From Loripinus fragilis (lineage: Eukaryota; Mollusca; Bivalvia; Lucinida; Lucinidae), in NCBI GenBank assembly GCA_964019695.1, contig OZ026531.1, positions 8,565,701 to 8,629,700 on the forward strand: DNA of 64,000 nucleotides, in the 5' to 3' direction. The notes beneath the pieces were generated by a model that saw only the letters and a list, made by a program, of their open reading frames with translations, was not told the origin of the DNA and searched no databases. Positions 18,901 through 32,500 of the stretch are shown in pieces (the stretch's first letter is position 1; each line of letters opens with the position of its first letter). Made by a program: the position numbers and the translations under genes.

Positions 18901-21900
18901 GAAGATCTTCCCATTAGGCCCCATTAGGCCACAGTAGCCGATCCGGCCTAAAACTTGCGCGGGTCACTTTCACGGACGGGCTCGAAACTGGTGCCAGAAG
19001 TTAGCCCCCCGACCAGAGCTTCATTGTGAGGCATTGCGTAAAATTTTCCGTCCCCCGAGTGCCGAGCAATAGCCCCTGAAAGGGCTTTCGGCACAATTTT
19101 CACGCCCTTATTTGAGCCACTTGTAGCCGAAGGAATTTTGCGCAAATGACTGAGAGGTGCTCCTGGGCACTGCTCATCACTTTGCAATAGGTTCCGGGGC
19201 TTTTCGCGAAGGTCGCGTTTTCTATAACTTTGAGGGCATTAGTGGGTGGGGTGTGAAAACCTCCGAATGGATGGTTCTCAGCTCCTGCTGTGGGCAGCAA
19301 GCCAATTTTTTTTCCAAAATGTTGACCTATAAAAGAGCTTACTCGGGTGTGAAAATTATCATTGTGCGCGCGCGCCCCGGACCGCAATTATGATATTTCC
19401 TGTTTTCCCATAGGGCCCAAGGCAAATGGGGATAGCGGTTGTACGCGCTTTCTAAGGCTCTGATCGCTTTTAGATTTTGCACGCGGATAGGGCCAACAGA
19501 GGCGCAGGTATTGCCATGCGCACCCGCCCGCAACAATGTTTCGATACCGAGTTATCGGGGTGTGGAAGTCCGCCGCCCCGAAGCTTTACGCGCTTCCATC
19601 TCGCGAACTACTATTTTCATCATGCCCACACGGGCATCAGTTTGTAGTACCGGAGGCCGTCTACAAATGGTGAAAATTTCAAAGCGTTCCGTCGGGAAAT
19701 TAAAAAGTTATGAGCATTAGAAGATCTTCCCATTAGGCCCCATTAGGCCACAGTAGCCGATCCGGCCTAAAACTTGCGCGGGTCACTTTCACGGACGGGC
19801 TCGAAACTGGTGCCAGAAGTTAGCCCCCGACCAGAGCTTCATTGTGAGGCATTGCGTAAAATTTTCCGTCCCCCGAGTGCCGAGCAATAGCCCCTGAAAG
19901 GGCTTTCGGCACAATTTTCACGCCCTTATTTGAGCCACTTGTAGCCGAAGGAATTTTGCGCAAATGACTGAGAGGTGCTCCTGGGCACTGCTCATCACTT
20001 TGCAATAGGTTCCGGGGCTTTTCGCGAAGGTCGCGTTTTCTCAAACTTTGAGGGCATTAGTGGGTGGGGTGTGAAAACCTCCGAATGCATGGTTCTCAGC
20101 TCCTGCTGTGGGCAGCAAGCCAATTTTTTTTCCAAAATGTTGACCTATAAAAGAGCTTACTCGGGTGTGAAAATTATCATTGTGCGCGCGCGCCCCGGAC
20201 CGCAATTATGATATTTCCTGTTTTCCCATAGGGCCCAAGGCAAATGGGGATAGCGGTTGTGATGCGCTTTCTAAGGCTCTGATCGCTTTTAGATTTTGCA
20301 CGCGGATAGGGCCAACAGAGGCGCAGGTATTGCCATGCGCACCCGCCCGCAACAATGTTTCGATACCGAGTTATCGGGGTGTGGAAGTCCGCCGCCCCGA
20401 AGCTTTACGCGCTTCCGTCTCGCGAACTACTATTTTCATCATGCCCACACGGGCATCAGTTTGTAGTACCGGAGGCCGTCTACAAATGGTGAAAATTTCA
20501 AAGCGTTCCGTCGGGAAATTAAAAAGTTATGAGCATTAGAAGATCTTCCCATTAGGCCCCATTAGGCCACAGTAGCCGATCCGGCCTAAAACTTGCGCGG
20601 GTCACTTTCACGGACGGGCTCGAAACTGGTGCCAGAAGTTAGCCCCCGACCAGAGCTTCATTGTGAGGCATTGCGTAAAATTTTCCGTCCCCCGAGTGCC
20701 GAGCAATAGCCCCTGAAAGGGCTTTTGGCACAATTTTCACGCCCTTATTTGAGCCACTTGTAGCCGAAGGAATTTTGCGCAAATGACTGAGAGGTGCTCC
20801 TGGGCACTGCTCATCACTTTGCAATAGGTTCCGGGGCTTTTCGCGAAGGTCGCGTTTTCTCAAACTTTGAGGGCATTAGTGGGTGGGGTGTGAAAACCTC
20901 CGAATGCATGGTTCTCAGCTCCTGCTGTGGGCAGCAAGCCAATTTTTTTTCCAAAATGTTGACCTATAAAAGAGCTTACTCGGGTGTGAAAATTATCATT
21001 GTGCGCGCGCGCCCCGGACCGCAATTATGATATTTCCTGTTTTCCCATAGGGCCCAAGGCAAATGGGGATAGCGGTTGTACGCGCTTTCTAAGGCTCTGA
21101 TCGCTTTTAGATTTTGCACGCGGATAGGGCCAACAGAGGCGCAGGTATTGCCATGCGCACCCGCCCGCAACAATGTTTCGATACCGAGTTATCGGGGTGT
21201 GGAAGTCCGCCGCCCCGAAGCTTTACGCGCTTCCGTCTCGCGAACTACTATTTTCATCATGCCCACACGGGCATCAGTTTGTAGTACCGGAGGCCGTCTA
21301 CAAATGGTGAAAATTTCAAAGCGTTCCGTCGGGAAATTAAAAAGTTATGAGCATTAGAAGATCTTCCCATTAGGCCCCATTAGGCCACAGTAGCCGATCC
21401 GGCCTAAAACTTGCGCGGGTCACTTTCACGGACGGGCTCGAAACTGGTGCCAGAAGTTAGCCCCCGACCAGAGCTTCATTGTGAGGCATTGCGTAAAATT
21501 TTCCGTCCCCCGAGTGCCGAGCAATAGCCCCTGAAAGGGCTTTCGGCACAATTTTCACGCCCTTATTTGAGCCACTTGTAGCCGAAGGAATTTTGCGCAA
21601 ATGACTGAGAGGTGCTCCTGGGCACTGCTCATCACTTTGCAATAGGTTCCGGGGCTTTTCGCGAAGGTCGCGTTTTCTCAAACTTTGAGGGCATTAGTGG
21701 GTGGGGTGTGAAAACCTCCGAATGCATGGTTCTCAGCTCCTGCTGTGGGCAGCAAGCCAATTTTTTTTCCAAAATGTTGACCTATAAAAGAGCTTACTCG
21801 GGTGTGAAAATTATCATTGTGCGCGCGCGCCCCGGACCGCAATTATGATATTTCCTGTTTTCCCATAGGGCCCAAGGCAAATGGGGATAGCGGTTGTACG

Positions 21901-24900
21901 CGCTTTCTAAGGCTCTGATCGCTTTTAGATTTTGCACGCGGATAGGGCCAACAGAGGCGCAGGTATTGCCATGCGCACCCGCCCGCAACAATGTTTTGAT
22001 ACCGAGTTATTGGGGTGTGGAAGTCCGCCGCCCCGAAGCTTTACGCGCTTCCGTCTCGCGAACTACTATTTTCATCATGCCCACACGGGCATCAGTTTGT
22101 AGTACCGGAGGCCGTCTACAAATGGTGAAAATTTCAAAGCGTTCCGTCGGGAAATTAAAAAGTTATGAGCATTAGAAGATCTTCCCATTAGGCCCCATTA
22201 GGCCCCATTAGGCCACAGTAGCCGATCCGGCCTAAAACTTGCGCGGGTCACTTTCACGGACGGGCTCGAAACTGGTGCCAGAAGTTAGCCCCCGACCAGA
22301 GCTTCATTGTGAGGCATTGCGTAAAATTTTCCGTCCCCCGAGTGCCGAGCAATAGCCCCTGAAAGGGCTTTCGGCACAATTTTCACGCCCTTATTTGAGC
22401 CACTTGTAGCCGAAGGAATTTTGCGCAAATGACTGAGAGGTGCTCCTGGGCACTGCTCATCACTTTGCAATAGGTTCCGGGGCTTTTCGCGAAGGTCGCG
22501 TTTTCTCAAACTTTGAGGGCATTAGTGGGTGGGGTGTGAAAACCTCCGAATGCATGGTTCTCAGCTCCTGCTGTGGGCAGCAAGCCAATTTTTTTTCCAA
22601 AATGTTGACCTATAAAAGAGCTTACTCGGGTGTGAAAATTATCATTGTGCGCGCGCGCCCCGGACCGCAATTATGATATTTCCTGTTTTCCCATAGGGCC
22701 CAAGGCAAATGTGGATAGCGGTTGTACGCGCTTTCTAAGGCTCTGATCGCTTTTAGATTTTGCACGCGGATAGGGCCAACAGAGGCGCAGGTATTGCCAT
22801 GCGCACCCGCCCGCAACAATGTTTCGATACCGAGTTATCGGGGTGTGGAAGTCCGCCGCCCCGAAGCTTTACGCGCTTCCGTCTCGCGAGCTACTATTTT
22901 CATCATGCCCACACGGGCATCAGTTTGTAGTACCGGAGGCCGTCTACAAATGGTGAAAATTTCAAAGCGTTCCGTCGGGAAATTAAAAAGTTATGAGCAT
23001 TAGAAGATCTTCCCATTAGGCCCCATTAGGCCACAGTAGCCGATCCGGCCTAAAACTTGCGCGGGTCACTTTCACGGACGGGCTCGAAACTGGTGCCAGA
23101 AGTTAGCCCCCGACCAGAGCTTCATTGTGAGGCATTGCGTAAAATTTTCCGTCCCCCGAGTGCCGAGCAATAGCCCCTGAAAGGGCTTTCGGCACAATTT
23201 TCACGCCCTTATTTGAGCCACTTGTAGCCGAAGGAATTTTGCGCAAATGACTGAGAGGTGCTCCTGGGCACTGCTCATCACTTTGCAATAGGTTCCGGGG
23301 CTTTTCGCGAAGGTCGCGTTTTCTCAAACTTTGAGGGCATTAGTGGGTGGGGTGTGAAAACCTCCGAATGCATGGTTCTCAGCTCCTGCTGTGGGCAGCA
23401 AGCCAATTTTTTTTCCAAAATGTTGACCTATAAAAGAGCTTACTCGGGTGTGAAAATTATCATTGTGCGCGCGCGCCCCGGACCGCAATTATGATATTTC
23501 CTGTTTTCCCATAGGGCCCAAGGCAAATGGGGATAGCGGTTGTACGCGCTTTCTAAGGCTCTGATCGCTTTTAGATTTTGCACGCGGATAGGGCCAACAG
23601 AGGCGCAGGTATTGCCATGCGCACCTGCCCGCAACAATGTTTCGATACCGAGTTATCGTGGTGTGGAAGTCCGCCGCCCCGAAGCTTTACGCGCTTCCGT
23701 CTCGCGAACTACTATTTTCATCATGCCCACACGGGCATCAGTTTGTAGTACCGGAGGCCGTCTACAAATGGTGAAAATTTCAAAGCGTTCCGTCGGGAAA
23801 TTAAAAAGTTATGAGCATTAGAAGATCTTCCCATTAGGCCCCATTAGGCCACAGTAGCCGATCCGGCCTAAAACTTGCGCGGGTCACTTTCACGGACGGG
23901 CTCGAAACTGGTGCCAGAAGTTAGCCCCCGACCAGAGCTTCATTGTGAGGCATTGCGTAAAATTTTCCGTCCCCCGAGTGCCGAGCAATAGCCCCTGAAA
24001 GGGCTTTCGGCACAATTTTCACGCCCTTATTTGAGCCACTTGTAGCCGAAGGAATTTTGCGCAAATGACTGAGAGGTGCTCCTGGGCACTGCTCATCACT
24101 TTGCAATAGGTTCCGGGGCTTTTCGCGAAGGTCGCGTTTTCTCAAACTTTGAGGGCATTAGTGGGTGGGGTGTGAAAACCTCCGAATGCATGGTTCTCAG
24201 CTCCTGCTGTGGGCAGCAAGCCAATTTTTTTTCCAAAATGTTGACCTATAAAAGAGCTTACTCGGGTGTGAAAATTATCATTGTGCGCGCGCGCCCCGGA
24301 CCGCAATTATGATATTTCCTGTTTTCCCATAGGGCCCAAGGCAAATGGGGATAGCGGTTGTACGCGCTTTCTAAGGCTCTGATCGCTTTTAGATTTTGCA
24401 CGCGGATAGGGCCAACAGAGGCGCAGGTATTGCCATGCGCACCCGCCCGCAACAATGTTTCGATACCGAGTTATCGGGGTGTGGAAGTCCGCCGCCCCGA
24501 AGCTTTACGCGCTTCCGTCTCGCGAACTACTATTTTCATCATGCCCACACGGGCATCAGTTTGTAGTACCGGAGGCCGTCTACAAATGGTGAAAATTTCA
24601 AAGCGTTCCGTCGGGAAATTAAAAAGTTATGAGCATTAGAAGATCTTCCCATTAGGCCCCATTAGGCCACAGTAGCCGATCCGGCCTAAAACTTGCGCGG
24701 GTCACTTTCACGGACGGGCTCGAAACTGGTGCCAGAAGTTAGCCCCCGACCAGAGCTTCATTGTGAGGCATTGCGTAAAAATTTCCGTCCCCCGAGTGCC
24801 GAGCAATAGCCCCTGAAAGGGCTTTCGGCACAATTTTCACGCCCTTATTTGAGCCACTTGTAGCCGAAGGAATTTTGCGCAAATGACTGAGAGGTGCTCC

Positions 24901-27900
24901 TGGGCACTGCTCATCACTTTGCAATAGGTTCCGGGGCTTTTCGCGAAGGTCGCGTTTTCTCAAACTTTGAGGGCATTAGTGGGTGGGGTGTGAAAACCTC
25001 CGAATGCATGGTTCTCAGCTCCTGCTGTGGGCAGCAAGCCAATTTTTTTTCCAAAATGTTGACCTATAAAAGAGCTTACTTGGGTGTGAAAATTATCATT
25101 GTGCGCGCGCGCCCCGGACCGCAATTATGATATTTCCTGTTTTCCCATAGGGCCCAAGGCAAATGGGGATAGCGGTTGTACGCGCTTTCTAAGGCTCTGA
25201 TCGCTTTTAGATTTTGCACGCGGATAGGGCCAACAGAGGCGCAGGTATTGCCATGCGCACCCGCCCGCAACAATGTTTCGATACCGAGTTATCGGGGTGT
25301 GGAAGTCCGCCGCCCCGAAGCTTTACGCGCTTCCGTCTCGCGAACTACTATTTTCATCATGCCCACACGGGCATCAGTTTGTAGTACCGGAGGCCGTCTA
25401 CAAATGGTGAAAATTTCAAAGCGTTCCGTCGGGAAATTAAATGTTATGAGCATTAGAAGATCTTCCCATTAGGCCCCATTAGGCCACAGTAGCCGATCCG
25501 GCCTAAAACTTGCGCGGGTCACTTTCACGGACGGGCTCGAAACTGGTGCCAGAAGTTAGCCCCCGACCAGAGCTTCATTGTGAGGCCTTGCATAAAATTT
25601 TCCGTCCCCCGAGTGCCGAGCAATAGCCCCTGAAAGGGCTTTCGGCACAATTTTCACGCCCTTATTTGAGCCACTTGTAGCCGAAGGAATTTTGCGCAAA
25701 TGACTGAGAGGTGCTCCTGGGCACTGCTCATCACTTTGCAATAGGTTCCGGGGCTTTTCGCGAAGGTCGCGTTTTCTCAAACTTTGAGGGCATTAGTGGG
25801 TGGGGTGTGAAAACCTCCGAATGCATGGTTCTCAGCTCCTGCTGTGGGCAGCAAGCCAATTTTTTTTCCAAAATGTTGACCTATAAAAGAGCTTACTCGG
25901 GTGTGAAAATTATCATTGTGCGCGCGCGCCCTGGACCGCAATTATGATATTTCCTGTTTTCCCATAGGGCCCAAGGCAAATGGGGATAGCGGTTGTACGC
26001 GTTTTCTAAGGCTCTGATCGCTTTTAGATTTTGCACGCGGATAGGGCCAACAGAGGCGCAGGTATTGCCATGCGCACCCGCCCGCAACAATGTTTCGATA
26101 CCGAGTTATCGGGGTGTGGAAGTCCGCCGCCCCGAAGCTTTACGCGCTTCCGTCTCGCGAACTACTATTTTCATCATGCCCACACGGGCATCAGTTTGTA
26201 GTACCGGAGGCCGTCTACAAATGGTGAAAATTTCAAAGCGTTCCGTCGGGAAATTAAAAAGTTATGAGCATTAGAAGATCTTCCCATTAGGCCCCATTAG
26301 GCCACAGTAGCCGATCCGGCCTAAAACTTGCGCGGGTCACTTTCACGGACGGGCTCGAAACTGGTGCCAGAAGTTAGTCCCCGACCAGAGCTTCATTGTG
26401 AGGCATTGCGTAAAATTTTCCGTCCCCCGAGTGCCGAGCAATAGCCCCTGAAAGGGCTTTCGGCACAATTTTCACGCCCTTATTTGAGCCACTTGTAGCC
26501 GAAGGAATTTTGCGCAAATGACTGAGAGGTGCTCCTGGGCACTGCTCATCACTTTGCAATAGGTTCCGGGGCTTTTCGCGAAGGTCGCGTTTTCTCAAAC
26601 TTTGAGGGCATTAGTGGGTGGGGTGTGAAAACCTCCGAATGCATGGTTCTCAGCTCCTGCTGTGGGCAGCAAGCCAATTTTTTTTCCAAAATGTTGACCT
26701 ATAAAAGAGCTTACTCGGGTGTGAAAATTATCATTGTGCGCGCGCGCCCCGGACCGCAATTATGATATTTCCTGTTTTCCCATAGGGCCCAAGGCAAATG
26801 GGGATAGCGGTTGTACGCGCTTTCTAAGGCTCTGATCGCTTTTAGATTTTGCACGCGGATAGGGCCAACAGAGGCGCAGGTATTGCCATGCGCACCCGCC
26901 CGCAACAATGTTTCGATACCGAGTTATCGGGGTGTGGAAGTCCGCCGCCCCGAAGCTTTACGCGCTTCCGTCTCGCGAACTACTATTTTCATCATGCCCA
27001 CACGGGCATCAGTTTGTAGTACCGGAGGCCGTCTACAAATGGTGAAAATTTCAAAGCGTTCCGTCGGGAAATTAAAAAGTTATGAGCATTAGAAGATCTT
27101 CCCATTAGGCCCCATTAGGCCACAGTAGCCGATCCGGCCTAAAACTTGCGCGGGTCACTTTCACGGACGGGCTCGAAACTGGTGCCAGAAGTTAGCCCCC
27201 GACCAGAGCTTCATTGTGAGGCATTGCGTAAAATTTTCCGTCCCCCGAGTGCCGAGCAATAGCCCCTGAAAGGGCTTTCGGCACAATTTTCACGCCCTTA
27301 TTTGAGCCACTTGTAGCCGAAGGAATTTTGCGCAAATGACTGAGAGGTGCTCCTGGGCACTGCTCATCACTTTGCAATAGGTTCCGGGGCTTTTCGCGAA
27401 GGTCGCGTTTTCTCAAACTTTGAGGGCATTAGTGGGTGGGGTGTGAAAACCTCCGAATGCATGGTTCTCAGCTCCTGCTGTGGGCAGCAAGCCAATTTTT
27501 TTTCCAAAATGTTGACCTATAAAAGAGCTTACTCGGGTGTGAAAATTATCATTGTGCGCGCGCGCCCCGGACCGCAATTATGATATTTCCTGTTTTCCCA
27601 TAGGGCCCAAGGCAAATGGGGATAGCGGTTGTACGCGCTTTCTAAGGCTCTGATCGCTTTTAGATTTTGCACGCGGATAGGGCCAACAGAGGCGCAGGTA
27701 TTGCCATGCGCACCCGCCCGCAACAATGTTTCGATACCGAGTTATCGGGGTGTGGAAGTCCGCCGCCCCGAAGCTTTACGCGCTTCCGTCTCGCGAACTA
27801 CTATTTTCATCATGCCCACACGGGCATCAGTTTGTAGTACCGGAGGCCGTCTACAAATGGTGAAAATTTCAAAGCGTTCCGTCGGGAAATTAAAAAGTTA

Positions 27901-27909
27901 TGAGCATTA
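18901..27909. repeat. Units 24-34: quiet segment of private variants only
   Basis: Unit 24 has an extra C near 19005, AT for CA at 19224-19225, GGATGG near 19270 and CCATCTC near 19598. Unit 25 has GAT for AC at 20261-20263. Unit 26 has TTTTGGC near 20726. Unit 27 has two CpG changes near 21995 and 22010. Unit 28 is 828 bp. Unit 29 has CCTGCCC and CGTGGTG. Unit 31 has AAATG for AAAAAG near 25440. Unit 32 has four changes, unit 33 one, and units 30 and 34 none seen. No variant combination here recurs in another unit, so no block copying is visible. Confidence 0.75.
22184..22213. repeat. Triplicated CCCATTAGGC in unit 28 (10-bp gain)
   Basis: The decamer lies at 22184-22193, 22194-22203 and 22204-22213, one copy more than in every other unit, making unit 28 828 bp long. 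This is a simple slippage gain. It is the largest length change in the array. Confidence 0.95.
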
Positions 27910-29546
27910 GAAGATCTTCCCATTAGGCCCCATTAGGCCACAGTAGCCGATCCGGCCTAAAACTTGCGCGGGTCACTTTCACGGACGGGCTCGAAACTGG
28001 TGCCAGAAGTTAGCCCCCGACCAGAGCTTCATTGTGAGGCATTGCGTAAAATTTTCCGTCCCCCGAGTGCCGAGCAATAGCCCCTGAAAGGGCTTTCGGC
28101 ACAATTTTCACGCCCTTATTTGAGCCACTTGTAGCCGAAGGAATTTTGCGCAAATGACTGAGAGGTGCTCCTGGGCACTGTTCATCACTTTGCAATAGGT
28201 TCCGGGGCTTTTCGCGAAGGTCGCGTTTTCTCAAACTTTGAGGGCATTAGTGGGTGGGGTGTGAAAACCTCCGAATGCATGGTTCTCAGCTCCTGCTGTG
28301 GGCAGCAAGCCAATTTTTTTTCCAAAATGTTGACCTATAAAAGAGCTTACTCGGGTGTGAAAATTATCATTGTGCGCGCGCGCCCCGGACCGCAATTATG
28401 ATATTTCCTGTTTTCCCATAGGGCCCAAGGCAAATGGGGATAGCGGTTGTACGCGCTTTCTAAGGCTCTGATCGCTTTTAGATTTTGCACGCGGATAGGG
28501 CCAACAGAGGCGCAGGTATTGCCATGCGCACCCGCCCGCAACAATGTTTCGATACCGAGTTATCAGGGTGTGGAAGTCCGCCGCCCCGAAGCTTTACGCG
28601 CTTCCGTCTCGCGAACTACTATTTTCATCATGCCCACACGGGCATCAGTTTGTAGTACCGGAGGCCGTCTACAAATGGTGAAAATTTCAAAGCGTTCCGT
28701 CGGGAAATTAAAAAGTTATGAGCATTAGAAGATCTTCCCATTAGGCCCCATTAGGCCACAGTAGCCGATCCGGCCTAAAACTTGCGCGGGTCACTTTCAC
28801 GGACGGGCTCGAAACTGGTGCCAGAAGTTAGCCCCCGACCAGAGCTTCATTGTGAGGCATTGCGTAAAATTTTCCGTCCCCCGAGTGCCGAGCAATAGCC
28901 CCTGAAAGGGCTTTCGGCACAATTTTCACGCCCTTATTTGAGCCACTTGTAGCCGAAGGAAATTTTGTGCAAATGACTGAGAGGTGCTCCTGGGCACTGC
29001 TCATCACTTTGCAATAGGTTCCGGGGCTTTTCGCGAAGGTCGCGTTTTCTCAAACTTTGAGGGCATTAGTGGGTGGGGTGTGAAAACCTCCGAATGCATG
29101 GTTCTCAGCTCCTGCTGTGGGCAGCAAGCCAATTTTTTTCCCAAAATGTTGACCTATAAAAGAGCTTACTCGGGTGTGAAAATTATCATTGTGCGCGCGC
29201 GCCCCGGACCGCAATTATGATATTTCCTGTTTTCCCATAGGGCCCAAGGCAAATGGGGATAGCGGTTGTACGCGCTTTCTAAGGCTCTGATCGCTTTTAG
29301 ATTTTGCACGCGGATAGGGCCAACAGAGGCGCAGGTATTGCCATGCGCACCCGCCCGCAACAATGTTTCGATACCGAGTTATCGGGGTGTGGAAGTCCGC
29401 CGCCCCGAAGCTTTACGCGCTTCCGTCTCGCGAACTACTATTTTCATCATGCCCACACGGGCATCAGTTTGTAGTACCGGAGGCCGTCTACAAATGGTGA
29501 AAATTTCAAAGCGTTCCGTCGGGAAATTAAAAAGTTATGAGCATTA
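27910..29546. repeat. Units 35-36: left part of older block E
   Basis: Unit 35 has T at 28181 and A at 28565. Unit 36 (819 bp) has an extra A near 28961, T at 28968 and C at 29140. The substitutions recur in units 54 and 55, about 15.54 kb away. The extra A is only in unit 36 and so arose later. Confidence 0.8.
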
Positions 29547-32500
29547 GAATATCTTCCCATTAGGCCCCATTAGGCCACAGTAGCCGATCCGGCCTAAAAC
29601 TTGCGCGGGTCACTTTCACGGACGGGCTCGAAACTGGTGCCAGAAGTTAGCCCCCGACCAGAGCTTCATTGTGAGGCATTGCGTAAAATTTTCCGTCCCC
29701 CGAGTGCCGAGCAATAGCCCCTGAAAGGGCTTTCGGCACAATTTTCACGCCCTTATTTGAGCCACTTGTAGCCGAAGGAATTTTGCGCAAATGACTGAGA
29801 GGTGCTCCTGGGCACTGTTCATCACTTTGCAATAGGTTCCGGGGCTTTTCGCGAAGGTCGCGTTTTCTCAAACTTTGAGGGCATTAGTGGGTGGGGTGTG
29901 AAAACCTCCGAATGCATGGTTCTCAGCTCCTGCTGTGGGCAGCAAGCCAATTTTTTTTCCAAAATGTTGACCTATAAAAGAGCTTACTCGGGTGTGAAAA
30001 TTATCATTGTGCGCGCGCGCCCCGGACCGCAATTATGATATTTCCTGTTTTCCCATAGGGCCCAAGGCAAATGGGGATAGCGGTTGTACGCGCTTTCTAA
30101 GGCTCTGATCGCTTTTAGATTTTGCACGCGGATAGGGCCAACAGAGGCGCAGGTATTGCCATGCGCACCCGCCCGCAACAATGTTTCGATACCGAGTTAT
30201 CGGGGTGTGGAAGTCCGCCGCCCCGAAGCTTTACGCGCTTCCGTCTCGCGAACTACTATTTTCATCATGCCCACACGGGCATCAGTTTGTAGTACCGGAG
30301 GCCGTCTACAAATGGTGAAAATTTCAAAGCGTTCCGTCGGGAAATTAAAAAGTTATGAGCATTAGAAGATCTTCCCATTAGGCCCCATTAGGCCACAGTA
30401 GCCGATCCGGCCTAAAACTTGCGCGGGTCACTTTCACGGACGGGCTCGAAACTGGTGCCAGAAGTTAGCCCCCGACCAGAGCTTCATTGTGAGGCATTGC
30501 GTAAAATTTTCCGTCCCCCGAGTGCCGAGCAATAGCCCCTGAAAGGGCTTTCGGCACAATTTTCACGCCCTTATTTGAGCCACTTGTAGCCGAAGGAATT
30601 TTGCGCAAATGACTGAGAGGTGCTCCTGGGCACTGCTCATCACTTTGCAATAGGTTCCGGGGCTTTTCGCGAAGGTCGCGTTTTCTCAAACTTTGAGGGC
30701 ATTAGTGGGTGGGGTGTGAAAACCTCCGAATGCATGGTTCTCAGCTCCTGCTGTGGGCAGCAAGCCAATTTTTTTTCCAAAATGTTGACCTATAAAAGAG
30801 CTTACTCGGGTGTGAAAATTATCATTGTGCGCGCGCGCCCCGGACCGCAATTATGATATTTCCTGTTTTCCCATAGGGCCCAAGGCAAATGGGGATAGCG
30901 GTTGTACGCGCTTTCTAAGGCTCTGATCGCTTTTAGATTTTGCACGCGGATAGGGCCAACAGAGGCGCAGGTATTGCCATGCGCACCCGCCCGCAACAAT
31001 GTTTCGATACCGAGTTATCGGGGTGTGGAAGTCCGCCGCCCCGAAGCTTTACGCGCTTCCGTCTCGCGAACTACTATTTTCATCATGCCCACACGGGCAT
31101 CAGTTTGTAGTACCGGAGGCCGTCTACAAATGGTGAAAATTTCAAAGCGTTCCGTCGGGAAATTAAAAAGTTATGAGCATTAGAAGATCTTCCCATTAGG
31201 CCCCATTAGGCCTCAGTAGCCGATCCGGCCTAAAACTTGCGCGGGTCACTTTCACGGACAGGCTCGAAACTGGTGCCAGAAGTTAGCCCCCGACCAGAGC
31301 TTCATTGTGAGGCATTGCGTAAAATTTTCCGTCCCCCGAGTGCCAAGCAATAGCCCCTGAAAGGGCTTTCGGCACAATTTTCACGCCCTTATTTGAGCCA
31401 CTTGTAGCCGAAGGAATTTTGCGCAAATGACTGAGAGGTGCTCCTGGGCACTGCTCATCACTTTGCAATAGGTTCCGGGGCTTTTCGCGAAGGTCGCGTT
31501 TTCTCAAACTTTGAGGGCATTAGTGGGTGGGGTGTGAAAACCTCCGAATGCATGGTTCTCAGCTCCTGGTGTGGGCAGCAAGCCAATTTTTTTTCCAAAA
31601 TGTTGACCTATAAAAGAGCTTACTCGGGTGTGAAAATTATCATTGTGCGCGCGCGCCCCGGACCGCAATTATGATATTTCCTGTTTTCCCATAGGGCCCA
31701 AGGCAAATGGGGATAGCGGTTGTACGCGCTTTCTAAGGCTCTGATCGCTTTTAGATTTTGCACGCGGATAGGGCCAACAGAGGCGCAGGTATTGCCATGC
31801 GCACCCGCCCGCAACAATGTTTCGATACCGAGTTATCGGGGTGTGGAAGTCCGCCGCCCCGAAGCTTTACGCGCTTCCGTCTCGCGAACTACTATTTTCA
31901 TCATGCCCACACGGGCATCAGTTTGTAGTACCGGAGGCCGTCTACAAATGGTGAAAATTTCAAAGCGTTCCGTCGGGAAATTAAAAAGTTATGAGCATTA
32001 GAAGATCTTCCCATTAGGCCCCATTAGGCCACAGTAGCCGATCCGGCCTAAAACTTGCGCGGGTCACTTTCACGGACGGGCTCGAAACTGGTGCCAGAAG
32101 TTAGCCCCCGACCAGAGCTTCATTGTGAGGCATTGCGTAAAATTTTCCGTCCCCCGAGTGCCGAGCAATAGCCCCTGAAAGGGCTTTCGGCACAATTTTC
32201 ACGCCCTTATTTGAGCCACTTGTAGCCGAAGGAATTTTGCGCAAATGACTGAGAGGTGCTCCTGGGCACTGCTCATCACTTTGCAATAGGTTCCGGGGCT
32301 TTTCGCGAAGGTCGCGTTTTCTCAAACTTTGAGGGCATTAGTGGGTGGGGTGTGAAAACCTCCGAATGCATGGTTCTCAGCTCCTGCTGTGGGCAGCAAG
32401 CCAATTTTTTTTCCAAAATGTTGACCTATAAAAGAGCTTACTCGGGTGTGAAAATTATCATTGTGCGCGCGCGCCCCGGACCGCAATTATGATATTTCCT

